A stretch of 64,000 bases of DNA, taken from an uncultured Paracoccaceae bacterium. GTDB taxonomy: Bacteria > Pseudomonadota > Alphaproteobacteria > Rhodobacterales > Rhodobacteraceae. The notes under the pieces are model-generated. The model did not search any database, was not told where the DNA came from, and worked only from the letters and a program-made list of their open reading frames with translations. Positions within the stretch are counted from its first letter, which is position 1. Every line of letters starts with the position of its first letter. The DNA lies in assembly GCA_947496535.1 (NCBI GenBank), contig CANMDE010000003.1, forward strand, positions 434,001 through 498,000. Direction: 5' to 3'. Made by a program: the position numbers and the translations under genes. This document shows positions 1 through 8,873 of this stretch, piece by piece.

Positions 1-647
1 ATGGCTACCGCGGATCGGCGGCGGGCGTGATGCGTAATTCGGGCCTGCGCCGTCTGGCCGATGATCTGGGCGTGGCCCTGATCGCGGTGCAGGGGATCGA
101 TGGCGTCTGGGCGCTGCCCGGCCGCCCCGGAATGCCCGGTGAAACCGGACAGGGCGAATTTACCTATTATCAAGACGTGATCACCCACGCGACGCAGAAT
201 TTCGACATCGATCCCGACCATATCGTCGCGACAGGCTTTTCGGCGGGCGGGATGATGACCTGGAACCTGATCTGCCACCGGTCGGAGCTGTTTGCGGGGT
301 TCATCCCGATGTCGGGCACGTTCTGGAAACCGGAGCCAACCGACTGCGACACCCCGCCCGCCAGCGTCGTGCATATCCACGGAAACACCGACCGCACGGT
401 GCCCCTGCCGGGGCGCCCTATCGGCCCCGGACATCAAGGGGATGTACCAGACGTGATCGCGATGTACGCCCAAACCGGTGGTTTTCAGAACGAAGCCCCT
501 TACACGACCGACGCGGTGAACTGCGACATGCGTCGGAATGCTGACGGGAAAATCCTGAATTTCTGCCTGTTCGAAGGTGGGCATTCCTTCCGCCTCAACG
601 ACCTGCGCGCGGCGTGGGACATGCTGGCAGAGGCTGGCGGGGTTTAA
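1..647 (+). CDS. LpqC/PHB-depolymerase-type esterase, 5' end outside window
   Basis: This is the C-terminal part of an alpha/beta-hydrolase of the polyhydroxybutyrate depolymerase / feruloyl esterase group (COG3509). The frame is open from base 3, reading GYRGSAAG. The first two bases (at) fit the end of a His codon, giving the oxyanion-hole sequence HGYRGS usual for this family, so the true start lies outside the window. Visible catalytic parts are the nucleophile elbow GFSAGGMM, an acid in HGNTDRTVP and a histidine in EGGHSFR near the end. Members hydrolyse ester bonds, often as secreted proteins, but the signal peptide is not visible here. The substrate cannot be told from this fragment. 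Confidence 0.85.
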   Translation, partial: GYRGSAAGVMRNSGLRRLADDLGVALIAVQGIDGVWALPGRPGMPGETGQGEFTYYQDVITHATQNFDIDPDHIVATGFSAGGMMTWNLICHRSELFAGFIPMSGTFWKPEPTDCDTPPASVVHIHGNTDRTVPLPGRPIGPGHQGDVPDVIAMYAQTGGFQNEAPYTTDAVNCDMRRNADGKILNFCLFEGGHSFRLNDLRAAWDMLAEAGGV

Positions 648-717
648 GGCGGAGGTCAGTCCTCTGGCGGGCCAACTATCTGTGGTGACGATCTTGGCCC
701 GATGACGGCTTTGAGCC

Positions 718-883
718 GATTGTGTTGAAAAACTCTGTATTCGAGCGGTGGCGACCAAATCAGGAGAATACCGTCCTGCTAAATGCGCATATTTCAAACA
801 AAATTTGCTAAAGGGCTACCTGCAAAAACAATATCCCAAATTTCCGAGGCTATTTTTGGATTTAAGAGTTTTTCAACACAATC
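718..883. mobile_element. short inverted-repeat element (MITE-like or IS remnant)
   Basis: An 18-bp sequence, gattgtgttgaaaaactc, at 718-735 recurs as a perfect inverted copy at 866-883, enclosing about 130 bp. Similarity is weaker just outside the arms (gagcc versus gggct in mirrored order). The interior has no convincing gene: a 77-codon reading frame from a GTG at 748 runs through the right arm and has no recognisable features. The structure fits a non-autonomous transposable element or the ends of a decayed IS5-type element, whose ends in Rhodobacterales often resemble tgtgttgaaaaactc. That last comparison is from memory. Confidence 0.5.
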
Positions 884-1118
884 AGCCCGAAGTTACTAAT
901 GCTGCGGCGCGCACGAACGTCCGGTTCCAAAGAGGTGGCCAAAAACATGTCGAAATCAAAATGGGTTTTGCTTGGGGTTAGAAACACAAAGTTCTCCAAT
1001 GATATAATTGAATTAAGAGTTAATGATAAAGATGACCGTTAGTGACCGACACCCCATTTTCTCTGGACAGCTTCCGTCCTCACGTTATCAATTAACCATT
1101 CGTAGAAGGAATTTGATT
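884..1118. other. gene-poor, AT-rich spacer
   Basis: The stretch between the inverted-repeat element and the next gene shows no supported gene. It is AT-rich compared with the rest of the window, notably tgatataattgaattaagag near 1000-1020, and it probably holds the promoter of the following gene. The frame open from 1023 has no ribosome-binding site, whereas agaagga before 1119 is good. Confidence 0.4.
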
Positions 1119-1721
1119 ATGATTTCCCTAGTTATAACGTGGTCGATGGCAATTGTTCTTGGATTTTGTGCGCTATTTTTTGTAATTTGTGGGTGCATTT
1201 TGCTACTAGATACAGTTCGGGCGTTGAACATTCGGGAGGGGGCTCGAACACAGATAAGTAGAGTTTTCTTTGGGACTATTTTGGCCGGATTTGCGGCTGC
1301 GCTTCTGTTTCTGCTTTCGCCAGAAACTCTGAAAGTGGCACTGAAGCAAGTATCGGAAGAAAGAGGTCGAGCTATTGTGGCCGAAGCACAAACCGAAGCG
1401 ATTATAGACGAATTGCGTGAGATTCCTCAGGAAAATGTCAGTTCGCCCCGGTCAGTGGTGTTCCTGCATACCTATCAAAATACCCGGCGTGAAGATGCTG
1501 TAAAAATGACGGAAACGATTGTTGATAGTGGACGACTGGCTCCAGGCATTGACGGTTTAGATGTTAGAGTTTCGTCAGATCAAGTCAGATATTTCCACAA
1601 AACTGCACAGGCAGAAGCAGAGATCGTCGCGGGCTTGGCTGGAATAGACCGAACAATCTTTGTCGATGGTTTCCAAAACAGGGTTGGAGATGAACACTTT
1701 GAAATTTGGCTAACACCTTAG
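1119..1721 (+). CDS. two-helix membrane protein, unknown function
   Basis: A 200-residue protein of unknown function. ATG 1119 is chosen over the in-frame ATG at 1023 because agaagga lies 8 bases before it. Residues about 2-28 and 45-68 are strongly hydrophobic and should be membrane helices. A polar, probably helical linker (about 75-110) follows, and then a soluble C-terminal part. The C-terminus contains VRYFHKTAQAEAEIVAGL, resembling a small module near the C-terminus of other alphaproteobacterial envelope proteins (VRYFH followed by an Ala-rich helix). Base composition is AT-richer than the neighbours, and decayed-looking spacers flank it on both sides, suggesting acquired DNA. Confidence 0.6.
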   Translation: MISLVITWSMAIVLGFCALFFVICGCILLLDTVRALNIREGARTQISRVFFGTILAGFAAALLFLLSPETLKVALKQVSEERGRAIVAEAQTEAIIDELREIPQENVSSPRSVVFLHTYQNTRREDAVKMTETIVDSGRLAPGIDGLDVRVSSDQVRYFHKTAQAEAEIVAGLAGIDRTIFVDGFQNRVGDEHFEIWLTP

Positions 1722-2024
1722 GCCTCCTTTGATGCAAAACAGGTTATAGAGGAATTTGTTTCACACCTAACTGACACGCTTTTTTGGTCAGAAATGCTGT
1801 GTCATTTAAGATAGTGAAGCTCGCCTGTGCAAGGGTCAACGAGGCGGTGTAACCTTACCTTTTTGCCACACGTTGCGTACACGACAGCAGTGTTAGTACT
1901 GTGGGGTGTCAACGGCGGAAAGGACCGTTTCTGACCGGCTAGGCTTTTCGAAAGCAGACCTTAGCGCAGCTGTAACGAAAGCTCACTTCGTCCGCACTAC
2001 ATCGCATAACCCCCAAACGGATAC
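1722..2024. other. 303-bp spacer without a supported gene
   Basis: No gene with a credible ribosome-binding site is visible. The part around 1900-2010 (accgtttctgaccg, gaaagcagacctta, ctcacttcgtccgc) resembles decayed intergenic repeat DNA common in this bacterial group, but this is an impression and not an alignment. A frame open from 1906 lacks any family features. Confidence 0.3.
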
Positions 2025-2726
2025 CTACTCCACCGCAGCCAATTCCGTCTCTGGTGTCAGCCCCGCGATCTCAAGCACCAGTTTGCGTTTCACTGATTCC
2101 GCAAAGGCCGCACCGGTTTCGGCTGGCACTACAAAAGCACCATCTCCGCCGATGATATTGTCGGTGTAGAGCTCCACCAGATCATCCCCGCCGAAACCGC
2201 CATTCCGCAAAATGGGCAGAGCGTTGATCGTGATGTTGGCGGCAACCACCTCATCGCGGGCGAGCGTGATCGGCGGGCCGCTGGAATTGCCCATCGTGTC
2301 GCCGGAAAAGTCGATGACGCGGCGAAAGCCCACGTAATTGTTGCTCTCGATCATGCGCATGCCGTCCAGCAGCGCCCCACCGATCGCGTTACGCCCGTAT
2401 ACGGCGCGGGGCGGACCGATCAACGCTTCTGCAAAGGCTGTGGCAGAGGCCTCGTCGGTGATAATGGTCCAATCCACGACAGCGGCCGTGTTTTCTGCCC
2501 ATTCAACGTAAGTCACTGCGATAGAACCATAAAGCGTGTTGCTGATCGCATCCAGAACGTCTGGGTCGGTGATGGCAGTCGCGTAGCTCTGGCGTTGGAA
2601 AATCAGTTCGTCATCGTCGATAGAGCCAGAGGCATCGGCCAGTAAAACCAGCTCAAGGTCAGTGTTGAATTGCTGGGCGGCGGCGGGTGTTGCCGCGAGG
2701 AGGGCGGTAAGGATGAAATAACGCAT
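2025..2726 (-). CDS. secreted DUF1194 von Willebrand factor A-like protein
   Basis: A 233-residue protein of the DUF1194 family, which has a VWA-like fold. ATG 2726 is chosen because it begins a signal peptide (MRYFILTALLAATPAAAQ, cleavage after AAA or AQ); the longer frame adds a polar stretch with no role. The mature protein begins with ELVLLADASGSIDDDE, a MIDAS-type DASGS metal site, and continues with RNAIGGALLDG and VIDFSGD. It is probably a periplasmic or secreted binding protein with unknown ligand. It is divergent from pstS and shares a roughly 230-bp intergenic region containing the Pho box, so phosphate control is possible but unproven. Confidence 0.8.
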   Translation of the reverse strand: MRYFILTALLAATPAAAQQFNTDLELVLLADASGSIDDDELIFQRQSYATAITDPDVLDAISNTLYGSIAVTYVEWAENTAAVVDWTIITDEASATAFAEALIGPPRAVYGRNAIGGALLDGMRMIESNNYVGFRRVIDFSGDTMGNSSGPPITLARDEVVAANITINALPILRNGGFGGDDLVELYTDNIIGGDGAFVVPAETGAAFAESVKRKLVLEIAGLTPETELAAVE

Positions 2727-2840
2727 GAGACTAAAGTAGGGCGGCGCTGACGTTGGGGAAAGTTTTTTCATCGCGCGGCAACAAACCCGCCGCAGGCGCT
2801 TTGATCACTGCCTGTTTGTTAGGCGTCATGCCAAAGCGCG

Positions 2841-2873
2841 TTGTCATAAAACATTTACATAACTGTCACAAAA
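2841..2873 (+). promoter_or_regulatory. Pho box, three 11-bp units, upstream of pstS
   Basis: Three units spaced exactly 11 bp are visible: ttgtcat-aaaa, catttac-ataa and ctgtcac-aaaa. Units one and three match the PhoB consensus (ctgtcat followed by an A/T-rich tetramer) at six of seven positions each, and the middle unit is weaker. It lies about 82 bp before the pstS ATG, as expected for an activator site replacing a -35 element. PhoB itself is encoded at the end of the operon. Confidence 0.85.
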
Positions 2874-2954
2874 GGTTCGGGCGCGGCACATACCCCGCAG
2901 GCAATGATTGCGCGGCTCGCGCGCGATCTGTGTTTGACGAACAGGAGCTTTTGT

Positions 2955-3989
2955 ATGTCGATCATGAAACTGACCGCCTCAACCATGGCGATCGCTGCCC
3001 TTTCCACCACTGCTGCCGTGGCCCGTGACAACGTACAGGTTGCCGGCTCGTCCACAGTTCTGCCTTACGCCTCGATCGTGGCTGAAGTCTTTGGCGAAAA
3101 CTTTGACTTCCCGACACCTGTTATTGAATCGGGTGGTTCTTCCGCTGGCTTGAAGCGTTTCTGCGAAGGCGTCGGTGAAAACACAATCGACATCGCCAAT
3201 GCATCGCGCGCGATGCGCGACACCGAAGTCGAGGCCTGTGCCGCCGCTGGTGTAGAAGAGATCATCGAAGTCCGCATCGGCTACGACGGGATCGTTTTCG
3301 CGTCTGACATCGATGGCAACTCTTTCGAATATACGCCGGAAGACTGGTACAAGGCGCTGGCCGCCGAGCATTTCATCGACGGTGAACTGACACCAAACAC
3401 CTTTACAAACTGGTCCGAAGTGAACCCGGATCTGCCAGACCAACCAATCCAGGCTTTCATCCCCGGCACCAAGCACGGTACACGCGAAGTGTTCGAAGAA
3501 AAGGTGATCCTCGCTGGTTGTGAGGAAGGCGGCTATATGCAGGCCATGCTGGACTCTGGCGTTGACGAAGACACCGCCGAAGAAAAGTGCATGGCAATCC
3601 GCACCGATGGCCGTTCTGTCGATATCGACGGCGACTACACTGAAACACTGGCCCGCATCAACGCGGACGCCAATGGCATCGGCGTATTCGGTCTGTCTTT
3701 CTACGAAAACAACACTGACAAGCTGCAAGTGGCGACGATGTCCGATGTGACCCCATCGACCGAGACCATCGCATCTGGCGAATATCCGGTGTCACGTCCG
3801 CTGTATTTCTACATCAAGAAAGCCCATATCGGTGTCGTTCCTGGTGTGAAGGAATTTGCTGAATTCTTCATTTCCGACGATATGGCAGGTCCAGACGGTC
3901 CGTTGGCAGAATACGGCCTTGTATCCGATCCAGAGCTGGCCACAGTTCAGGACACTGTTGCCAACGAAACACCGATGAGCGGCAGCTGA
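2955..3989 (+). CDS. pstS: phosphate ABC transporter, substrate-binding protein PstS
   Basis: A 344-residue periplasmic phosphate-binding protein. ATG 2955 is chosen because caggag precedes it and it starts directly with a signal peptide (MSIMKLTASTMAIAALSTTAAVA). The longer frame from 2904 has no ribosome-binding site and a charged N-terminus. Phosphate-contacting sequences are VAGSSTVLPY at the start of the mature protein, ESGGSSAG, and GTKHGTREVFEE in the middle. It delivers phosphate to PstCAB. It is the first gene of the operon behind the Pho box. A perfect hairpin follows it, which probably keeps its transcript level above that of the permease genes. Confidence 0.96.
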   Translation: MSIMKLTASTMAIAALSTTAAVARDNVQVAGSSTVLPYASIVAEVFGENFDFPTPVIESGGSSAGLKRFCEGVGENTIDIANASRAMRDTEVEACAAAGVEEIIEVRIGYDGIVFASDIDGNSFEYTPEDWYKALAAEHFIDGELTPNTFTNWSEVNPDLPDQPIQAFIPGTKHGTREVFEEKVILAGCEEGGYMQAMLDSGVDEDTAEEKCMAIRTDGRSVDIDGDYTETLARINADANGIGVFGLSFYENNTDKLQVATMSDVTPSTETIASGEYPVSRPLYFYIKKAHIGVVPGVKEFAEFFISDDMAGPDGPLAEYGLVSDPELATVQDTVANETPMSGS

Positions 3990-4005
3990 TATCCGCAACA
4001 TGCAC

Positions 4006-4029
4006 GAAGGGGGCAATGATGCCCCCTTC
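4006..4029 (+). terminator. perfect hairpin between pstS and pstC (attenuator or RNA-stability element)
   Basis: Arms gaagggggca (4006-4015) and tgcccccttc (4020-4029) are perfectly complementary over 10 bp around the loop atga. No T-run follows, so it is unlikely to be a full terminator. A partial terminator or a 3' block to exonucleases fits the known need for much more binding protein than permease. Confidence 0.6.
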
Positions 4030-4052
4030 ACCTCACTGATCTGGACATTGAT

Positions 4053-5252
4053 ATGCTGTCGCTGTCGTTTCTTCTTGTTATTGTCGCAGCGCTGGCCGTT
4101 GCGGGCTACTTCATCGCCAAATCCCGCGCGTTGAAGGTTGCCGATGGTGACATCCGGTCTCTCGTTTCTTTACCAAGTCAGCACGCCCTGAACACCGCCC
4201 TCGCCACGATCGTTCCGCCAATGGCGGCACTACTGATCGTCTCGCTTTATCGCAGGCTCAGCGGCAATGCGGACTTCGACCTCACCCTGATCATCCTGCT
4301 TCTGGCCATTACTGGCTTTGCCTTTTCGCTAATTGGTATCAAGGTCGAAACTCGCGCCCGTACCCTGGCCGAACGCTGGATTCTGGGCCTTTTGATCTTT
4401 GCCTCGACCATTGCGATCATGACGACGGTTGGCATCGTATTTTCGATGCTGTTCGAGACTGCCAATTTCTTTCAACAGTATGGCTGGCGTGATTTCTTTT
4501 TCTCGACCACCTGGTCGCCCAACTTCCGCGGCAATTCTGACCTTGGGATCATCCCGCTTCTGTGGGGTACGCTATATATCAGCTTCATTGCGCTGGCCTT
4601 CGCGGTGCCTGTTGGACTCTTTGCAGCGATTTACCTGTCCGAATATGCCTCCCTCCGCATGCGGTCGGTCGCCAAGCCCGCGATTGAGATTTTGGCAGGG
4701 ATACCCACCATTGTTTACGGGCTTTTCGCCCTTGTGACCGTTGGTCCATTCCTGCGTGATTATTTCGCCTCGCCCATGGGGATCGGGCAAAGCGCCTCGT
4801 CCGTCATGACCGCTGGCCTTGTGATGGGGATCATGCTGATCCCGTTCGTCAGCTCGCTATCCGATGACATCATCAACGCAGTCCCGCAGGCTATGCGTGA
4901 TGGATCGCTCGGCCTTGGTGCCACAAAGTCAGAGACGATCCGTCAGGTGGTCATTCCCGCCGCACTGCCCGGCATTGTTGGCGCGGTACTGCTGGCGGCA
5001 TCCCGTGCGATTGGTGAAACCATGATCGTTGTTCTTGGGGCAGGGGCCGCGGCCCGATTATCGCTGAACCCGTTCGAGGCGATGACAACGGTGACGGTAA
5101 AAATCGTAAGCCAACTGACCGGTGACACGGATTTTGCCAGCCCCGAAACGCTGGTCGCATTTGCGCTGGGTCTGACCCTTTTCGTCATCACACTGGGCTT
5201 GAATGTCTTCGCCCTTTATATCGTGCGTAAGTATCGGGAGCAGTACGAATGA
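4053..5252 (+). CDS. pstC: phosphate ABC transporter permease PstC
   Basis: A 399-residue inner-membrane permease subunit of the high-affinity phosphate importer. Membrane segments occur at about residues 1-20, 47-64, 75-95 and 107-130, followed by the conserved transporter domain from about 160. The coupling loop that contacts PstB reads AMRDGSLGLGATKSETIRQVVIP, and EILAGIPTIVYGLFAL is the typical PstC helix. The N-terminal hydrophobic extension is common in alphaproteobacterial PstC. Its stop overlaps the pstA start by 4 bp (ATGA), indicating translational coupling. Confidence 0.95.
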   Translation: MLSLSFLLVIVAALAVAGYFIAKSRALKVADGDIRSLVSLPSQHALNTALATIVPPMAALLIVSLYRRLSGNADFDLTLIILLLAITGFAFSLIGIKVETRARTLAERWILGLLIFASTIAIMTTVGIVFSMLFETANFFQQYGWRDFFFSTTWSPNFRGNSDLGIIPLLWGTLYISFIALAFAVPVGLFAAIYLSEYASLRMRSVAKPAIEILAGIPTIVYGLFALVTVGPFLRDYFASPMGIGQSASSVMTAGLVMGIMLIPFVSSLSDDIINAVPQAMRDGSLGLGATKSETIRQVVIPAALPGIVGAVLLAASRAIGETMIVVLGAGAAARLSLNPFEAMTTVTVKIVSQLTGDTDFASPETLVAFALGLTLFVITLGLNVFALYIVRKYREQYE

Positions 5253-6571
5253 CCAAATCATCGCTCCTGGCTGCTGACGCGCGCACGAAAAAGCGTAACG
5301 CTGCTGAATCGCGTTTCAAAGCCTACGGATTTGCTGCCATTTGCGTGGCTATGATTGCCCTCGTGGTTCTGTTGCTTTCGGTTGTGACCAACGGCGTGAC
5401 AGCGTTCCAACAAACCTACATCACACTTGACGTGGTGCTGGACGAAGACCGGCTGGACAAAGAGGGCAACCGCGAACGGGCCGACATGGCCAAGGTCACA
5501 ACGATTGGCTACGCACCGCTATTGCGCGACGCGTTACTGACGAAAATCGCGGAACTCGGCATCGAAACCGAACTTTCGGAACGGGATGTGGGTGATATGA
5601 TCTCGAAAGAGGCATCAGCGACAATCCGTAACAAGGTTCTAGCCAACACCGAACTTGTGGGCGAAACGGTCAGTCTTGATGTGCTCGCTTCTGGCCGGAT
5701 CGATGGCTATTTCAAAGGCCGGGTGACGATGCAAAGTGCGGCACGCGACGCCAACACATCACCCGAAGCATTGGAACTGGCGCAGGCACTGGCTGATGAA
5801 GGTGTCATAGTAACCCAATTCAACTGGCGGTTCCTGAGCGCACCGGATGCGTCCGACCAGCGACCAGAAGCGGCCGGTCTGGGCGTGGCGATCCTCGGTT
5901 CGCTCTATATGATGGCCGTCGTTCTTTGTCTGGCCCTGCCAATCGGCGTGGCGTCCTCAATCTATCTTGAGGAATTCGCCCCCAAGAACCGTTGGACTGA
6001 CATCATTGAGGTGAATATCTCAAACCTCGCTGCGGTTCCGTCGATCGTGTACGGTATCCTAGGCCTCGCGATCTTCATCAATTTCATGGAATTCAACCAA
6101 TCCTCACCTCTGGTTGGTGGGCTGGTGTTAACGCTTATGACACTGCCCACTATTATTATTTCGACCCGTGCGGCGCTGAAATCCGTCCCGCCATCTATCC
6201 GTGACGCCGCGTTGGGCGTCGGGGCATCAAAGATGCAGTCGGTTTTTCACCATGTTTTGCCTTTGGCCGCACCGGGTATTCTGACCGGTACGATCATCGG
6301 GCTGGCACAGGCACTAGGTGAAACGGCACCCCTGTTGCTGATCGGGATGGTCGCGTTTGTACGCGAATACCCGGCGGCCTTTTCATCCGATGCCGGTTTG
6401 TTTGGTGAGGCGGCAACCGCCTTGCCCGTACAGGTCTATAACTGGACCCAAAGGTCCGACCCGGCTTTTGTTGAGCGTGCGTCTGGCGCGATTATCACGC
6501 TCCTTGTATTCTTGTTATTCATGAACGCTTTGGCCATCTATCTGCGCCGCCGCTTTGAACGCCGCTGGTAG
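5249..6571 (+). CDS. pstA: phosphate ABC transporter permease PstA (long form)
   Basis: A 440-residue permease partner of PstC. After a first membrane helix (about residues 25-50) comes an insertion of some 150 residues, rich in charged residues and probably periplasmic, of the DUF3333 type found in many alphaproteobacterial PstA proteins; E. coli PstA (about 296 residues) lacks it. The transporter domain starts near residue 205 and contains [18 protein letters not shown] and the coupling loop [20 protein letters not shown]. The start overlaps pstC and pstB follows 10 bp after the stop. Confidence 0.95.
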   Translation: MTKSSLLAADARTKKRNAAESRFKAYGFAAICVAMIALVVLLLSVVTNGVTAFQQTYITLDVVLDEDRLDKEGNRERADMAKVTTIGYAPLLRDALLTKIAELGIETELSERDVGDMISKEASATIRNKVLANTELVGETVSLDVLASGRIDGYFKGRVTMQSAARDANTSPEALELAQALADEGVIVTQFNWRFLSAPDASDQRPEAAGLGVAILGSLYMMAVVLCLALPIGVASSIYLEEFAPKNRWTDIIEVNISNLAAVPSIVYGILGLAIFINFMEFNQSSPLVGGLVLTLMTLPTIIISTRAALKSVPPSIRDAALGVGASKMQSVFHHVLPLAAPGILTGTIIGLAQALGETAPLLLIGMVAFVREYPAAFSSDAGLFGEAATALPVQVYNWTQRSDPAFVERASGAIITLLVFLLFMNALAIYLRRRFERRW

Positions 6572-6581
6572 GAGAGCCGTT

Positions 6582-7382
6582 ATGGAAGATATGATACATG
6601 TGGATCGTGCGATGAGTACCCAGCAAGACATCAAGATCAAGGCCAAGGGCGTCCAAGTCTACTATGGCGACAACCATGCCATTAAGGATGTCGATGTCGA
6701 TATTGACGACAAGACGGTGACGGCCTTCATCGGCCCGTCCGGTTGCGGCAAGTCGACCTTTCTACGCTGCATCAACCGGATGAACGACACGATCGAATCG
6801 GCTCGCGTTGAAGGTGACATCCTGCTTGATGGTGAAGACATCTACGACCCAAAAGTCGATCCGGTGCAGTTGCGCGCCAAAGTCGGAATGGTTTTCCAGA
6901 AACCCAACCCGTTCCCCAAATCGATCTACGACAACGTGGCTTATGGCCCTCGTATCCACGGCTTGGCACGAAACAAGGCGGATTTGGACGAAATCGTCGA
7001 GAAATCCCTACGCCGCGCTGCCATCTGGGACGAGGCAAAGGACCGTCTGGCCGCACCGGGCACTGGCCTTTCGGGTGGACAACAGCAGCGTCTATGCATC
7101 GCGCGGGCCATTGCGACCCAGCCAGAGGTGTTGCTGATGGACGAACCCTGTTCGGCACTTGATCCTATCGCAACAGCGCAGGTTGAAGAGCTGATCGACG
7201 AACTGCGTCAAAGCTTTTCGTTGGTTATCGTGACCCATTCGATGCAGCAAGCTGCGCGGGTCAGCCAAAAGACCGCATTTTTCCATCTCGGCAATCTGGT
7301 CGAGTTTGACGACACCGACAAAATTTTTACCAACCCCCAGGATCCGCGCACTGAAAGCTACATTTCGGGCCGGATCGGGTGA
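6582..7382 (+). CDS. pstB: phosphate ABC transporter ATP-binding protein PstB
   Basis: A 266-residue ATPase driving phosphate uptake. ATG 6582 is preferred to the frame's first Met (6555, inside pstA) because aggag lies about 7 bases before it. Walker A is GPSGCGKST (residues 51-59), the Q-loop is [12 protein letters not shown], the signature is LSGGQQQR and Walker B runs into [12 protein letters not shown]. The H-loop is [12 protein letters not shown] near residue 65 is the usual PstB hallmark. The phoU ATG follows 10 bp after the stop. Confidence 0.96.
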   Translation: MEDMIHVDRAMSTQQDIKIKAKGVQVYYGDNHAIKDVDVDIDDKTVTAFIGPSGCGKSTFLRCINRMNDTIESARVEGDILLDGEDIYDPKVDPVQLRAKVGMVFQKPNPFPKSIYDNVAYGPRIHGLARNKADLDEIVEKSLRRAAIWDEAKDRLAAPGTGLSGGQQQRLCIARAIATQPEVLLMDEPCSALDPIATAQVEELIDELRQSFSLVIVTHSMQQAARVSQKTAFFHLGNLVEFDDTDKIFTNPQDPRTESYISGRIG

Positions 7383-7392
7383 GGAGACAGTG

Positions 7393-8100
7393 ATGAACGA
7401 ACACATTTCATCCGCCTATGACCGTGATCTTGAAGGGATCACGACGCTGATCATGAAGATGGGCGGTCTGGTGGAAGAGGCGATCCTGCTTGCAGCCAAT
7501 TCGCTGGCCAATCGCGACGTGGAATTGGCAGAGCAGGTCCGAAAGTCCGACAAGGCGATCGATGATCTGGAAGAGCAGATCAACGAAGAAGCGGCACGGA
7601 CCATCGCGCTGCGTGCGCCGGTGTCAAAAGACCTCCGCTCGATCCTGACGGTGCTGCGGCTTGCCGCGTCTTTGGAACGGATCGGTGATTATGCCAAAAA
7701 CATCGCCAAGCGGACCAGCGTTCTGATCGAGATGAGCCCGGTCAGCGGTGCCGATGCAGCGCTCCGCCGCATGGCGCGCGAGGTCGAGGCGATGCTGAAA
7801 GACACGCTCGACAGCTATATTCGCGGCGATGCCGAACTGGCCGAGGATGTGCGCCAGCGCGATCAGGAAGTGGACCAGATGTATAACGCGCTGTTCCGCG
7901 AATTTCTGACCTTCATGATGGAAGACCCCCGCAACATCACGGCCTGTATGCACCTGCATTTCATGGCAAAGAATATTGAACGCATGGGCGATCTGACCAC
8001 CAACATGGCGGAACAGGTCATCTATCTTGTAACCGGCGAAATGCCTGACGACGCACGGCCCAAGGGCGACAAGACGGCCTTTGTGACTGACCCAGGTTAA
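7393..8100 (+). CDS. phoU: phosphate signalling regulator PhoU
   Basis: A 235-residue cytoplasmic protein with two PhoU three-helix repeats. It links the Pst transporter to the PhoR-PhoB two-component system and damps signalling when phosphate is ample. ATG 7393 is chosen because gaggagac is positioned before it; the longer frame overlaps pstB. Metal-binding-type helix motifs are visible in both halves: LERIGDYAKNIAKR in the first and NIERMGDLTTNMAE in the second. It lies between pstB and phoB, as usual. Confidence 0.95.
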   Translation: MNEHISSAYDRDLEGITTLIMKMGGLVEEAILLAANSLANRDVELAEQVRKSDKAIDDLEEQINEEAARTIALRAPVSKDLRSILTVLRLAASLERIGDYAKNIAKRTSVLIEMSPVSGADAALRRMAREVEAMLKDTLDSYIRGDAELAEDVRQRDQEVDQMYNALFREFLTFMMEDPRNITACMHLHFMAKNIERMGDLTTNMAEQVIYLVTGEMPDDARPKGDKTAFVTDPG

Positions 8101-8105
8101 GAAAG

Positions 8106-8792
8106 ATGACCCAGCAACCGCATGTCCTGATTGTCGAAGATGAAGCGGCCCAACGCGAAGTTCTGGCCTACAATCTCGAGGCCGAAGGTTTCCGCGTCAC
8201 CCGCGCAGAAAATGGCGAAGAGGGGTTGCTTTGTGTTGAGGAAGACACCCCGGACGTCATCGTCCTGGACTGGATGATGCCTCATCTGTCCGGGATCGAA
8301 GTGTGCCGCCGGATCAAGATCAAACCTCAGACCAGGGGCATACCGATCATTATGCTCTCGGCGCGATCCGAAGAGATCGACAAGGTGCGCGGGTTGGAAA
8401 CCGGGGCGGATGACTACGTTGTGAAACCCTACTCCGTGTCGGAACTGATGGCTCGCGTCCGAAGCCAGTTGCGCCGTGTGCGCCCTGCGACCGTCGGGCA
8501 GGTTTTGACCTACGAAGACATCGTTCTGGACGCCGAAACGCACCGTGTCACACGCGGTGAAGACCCGCTCAAACTTGGCCCGACCGAATTTCGGCTTCTG
8601 ACGACTTTCATGGAAAAGCCGGGCCGCGTCTGGTCACGCGACATGCTGCTCGACCGTGTGTGGGGGCGGGACATCTACGTCGATACGCGGACAGTGGATG
8701 TGCATGTGGGACGCTTGCGCAAGGTGTTGACCCAGCATGGCGGCGACGACCCGGTTCGGACGGTGCGTGGGGCAGGCTACGCGCTGGGTTAA
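8106..8792 (+). CDS. phoB: phosphate-regulon response regulator PhoB
   Basis: A 228-residue OmpR-type response regulator. The receiver domain (about 5-120) has the acidic pair E11/D12, phospho-acceptor D55 in VLDWMMP and Lys in VVKPYS. The C-terminal winged helix (about 130-228) contains LGPTEFRLLTTFMEKPGRVWSR and VDVHVGRLRKVL. Its own product should bind the Pho box before pstS and so autoregulate the operon. It follows phoU by 5 bp. No phoR kinase gene is in this window, so the cognate kinase must be elsewhere. Confidence 0.94.
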   Translation: MTQQPHVLIVEDEAAQREVLAYNLEAEGFRVTRAENGEEGLLCVEEDTPDVIVLDWMMPHLSGIEVCRRIKIKPQTRGIPIIMLSARSEEIDKVRGLETGADDYVVKPYSVSELMARVRSQLRRVRPATVGQVLTYEDIVLDAETHRVTRGEDPLKLGPTEFRLLTTFMEKPGRVWSRDMLLDRVWGRDIYVDTRTVDVHVGRLRKVLTQHGGDDPVRTVRGAGYALG

Positions 8793-8873
8793 ATACGACC
8801 CGTTTGGCAGGCGTTGACGGGCCATCTGCACTGCCCCATTGACCAACCCCCAAAACCCCTACATATCCCTGTC

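Noticed and set aside
748..981. 77-codon frame from a GTG on the plus strand
   Set aside because: It runs through the inverted-repeat arm of the short element, has no ribosome-binding site and no family features.
2979..3728. 249-codon open frame opposite pstS
   Set aside because: It is a shadow of pstS codon bias on the opposite strand; the pstS frame has all family motifs.
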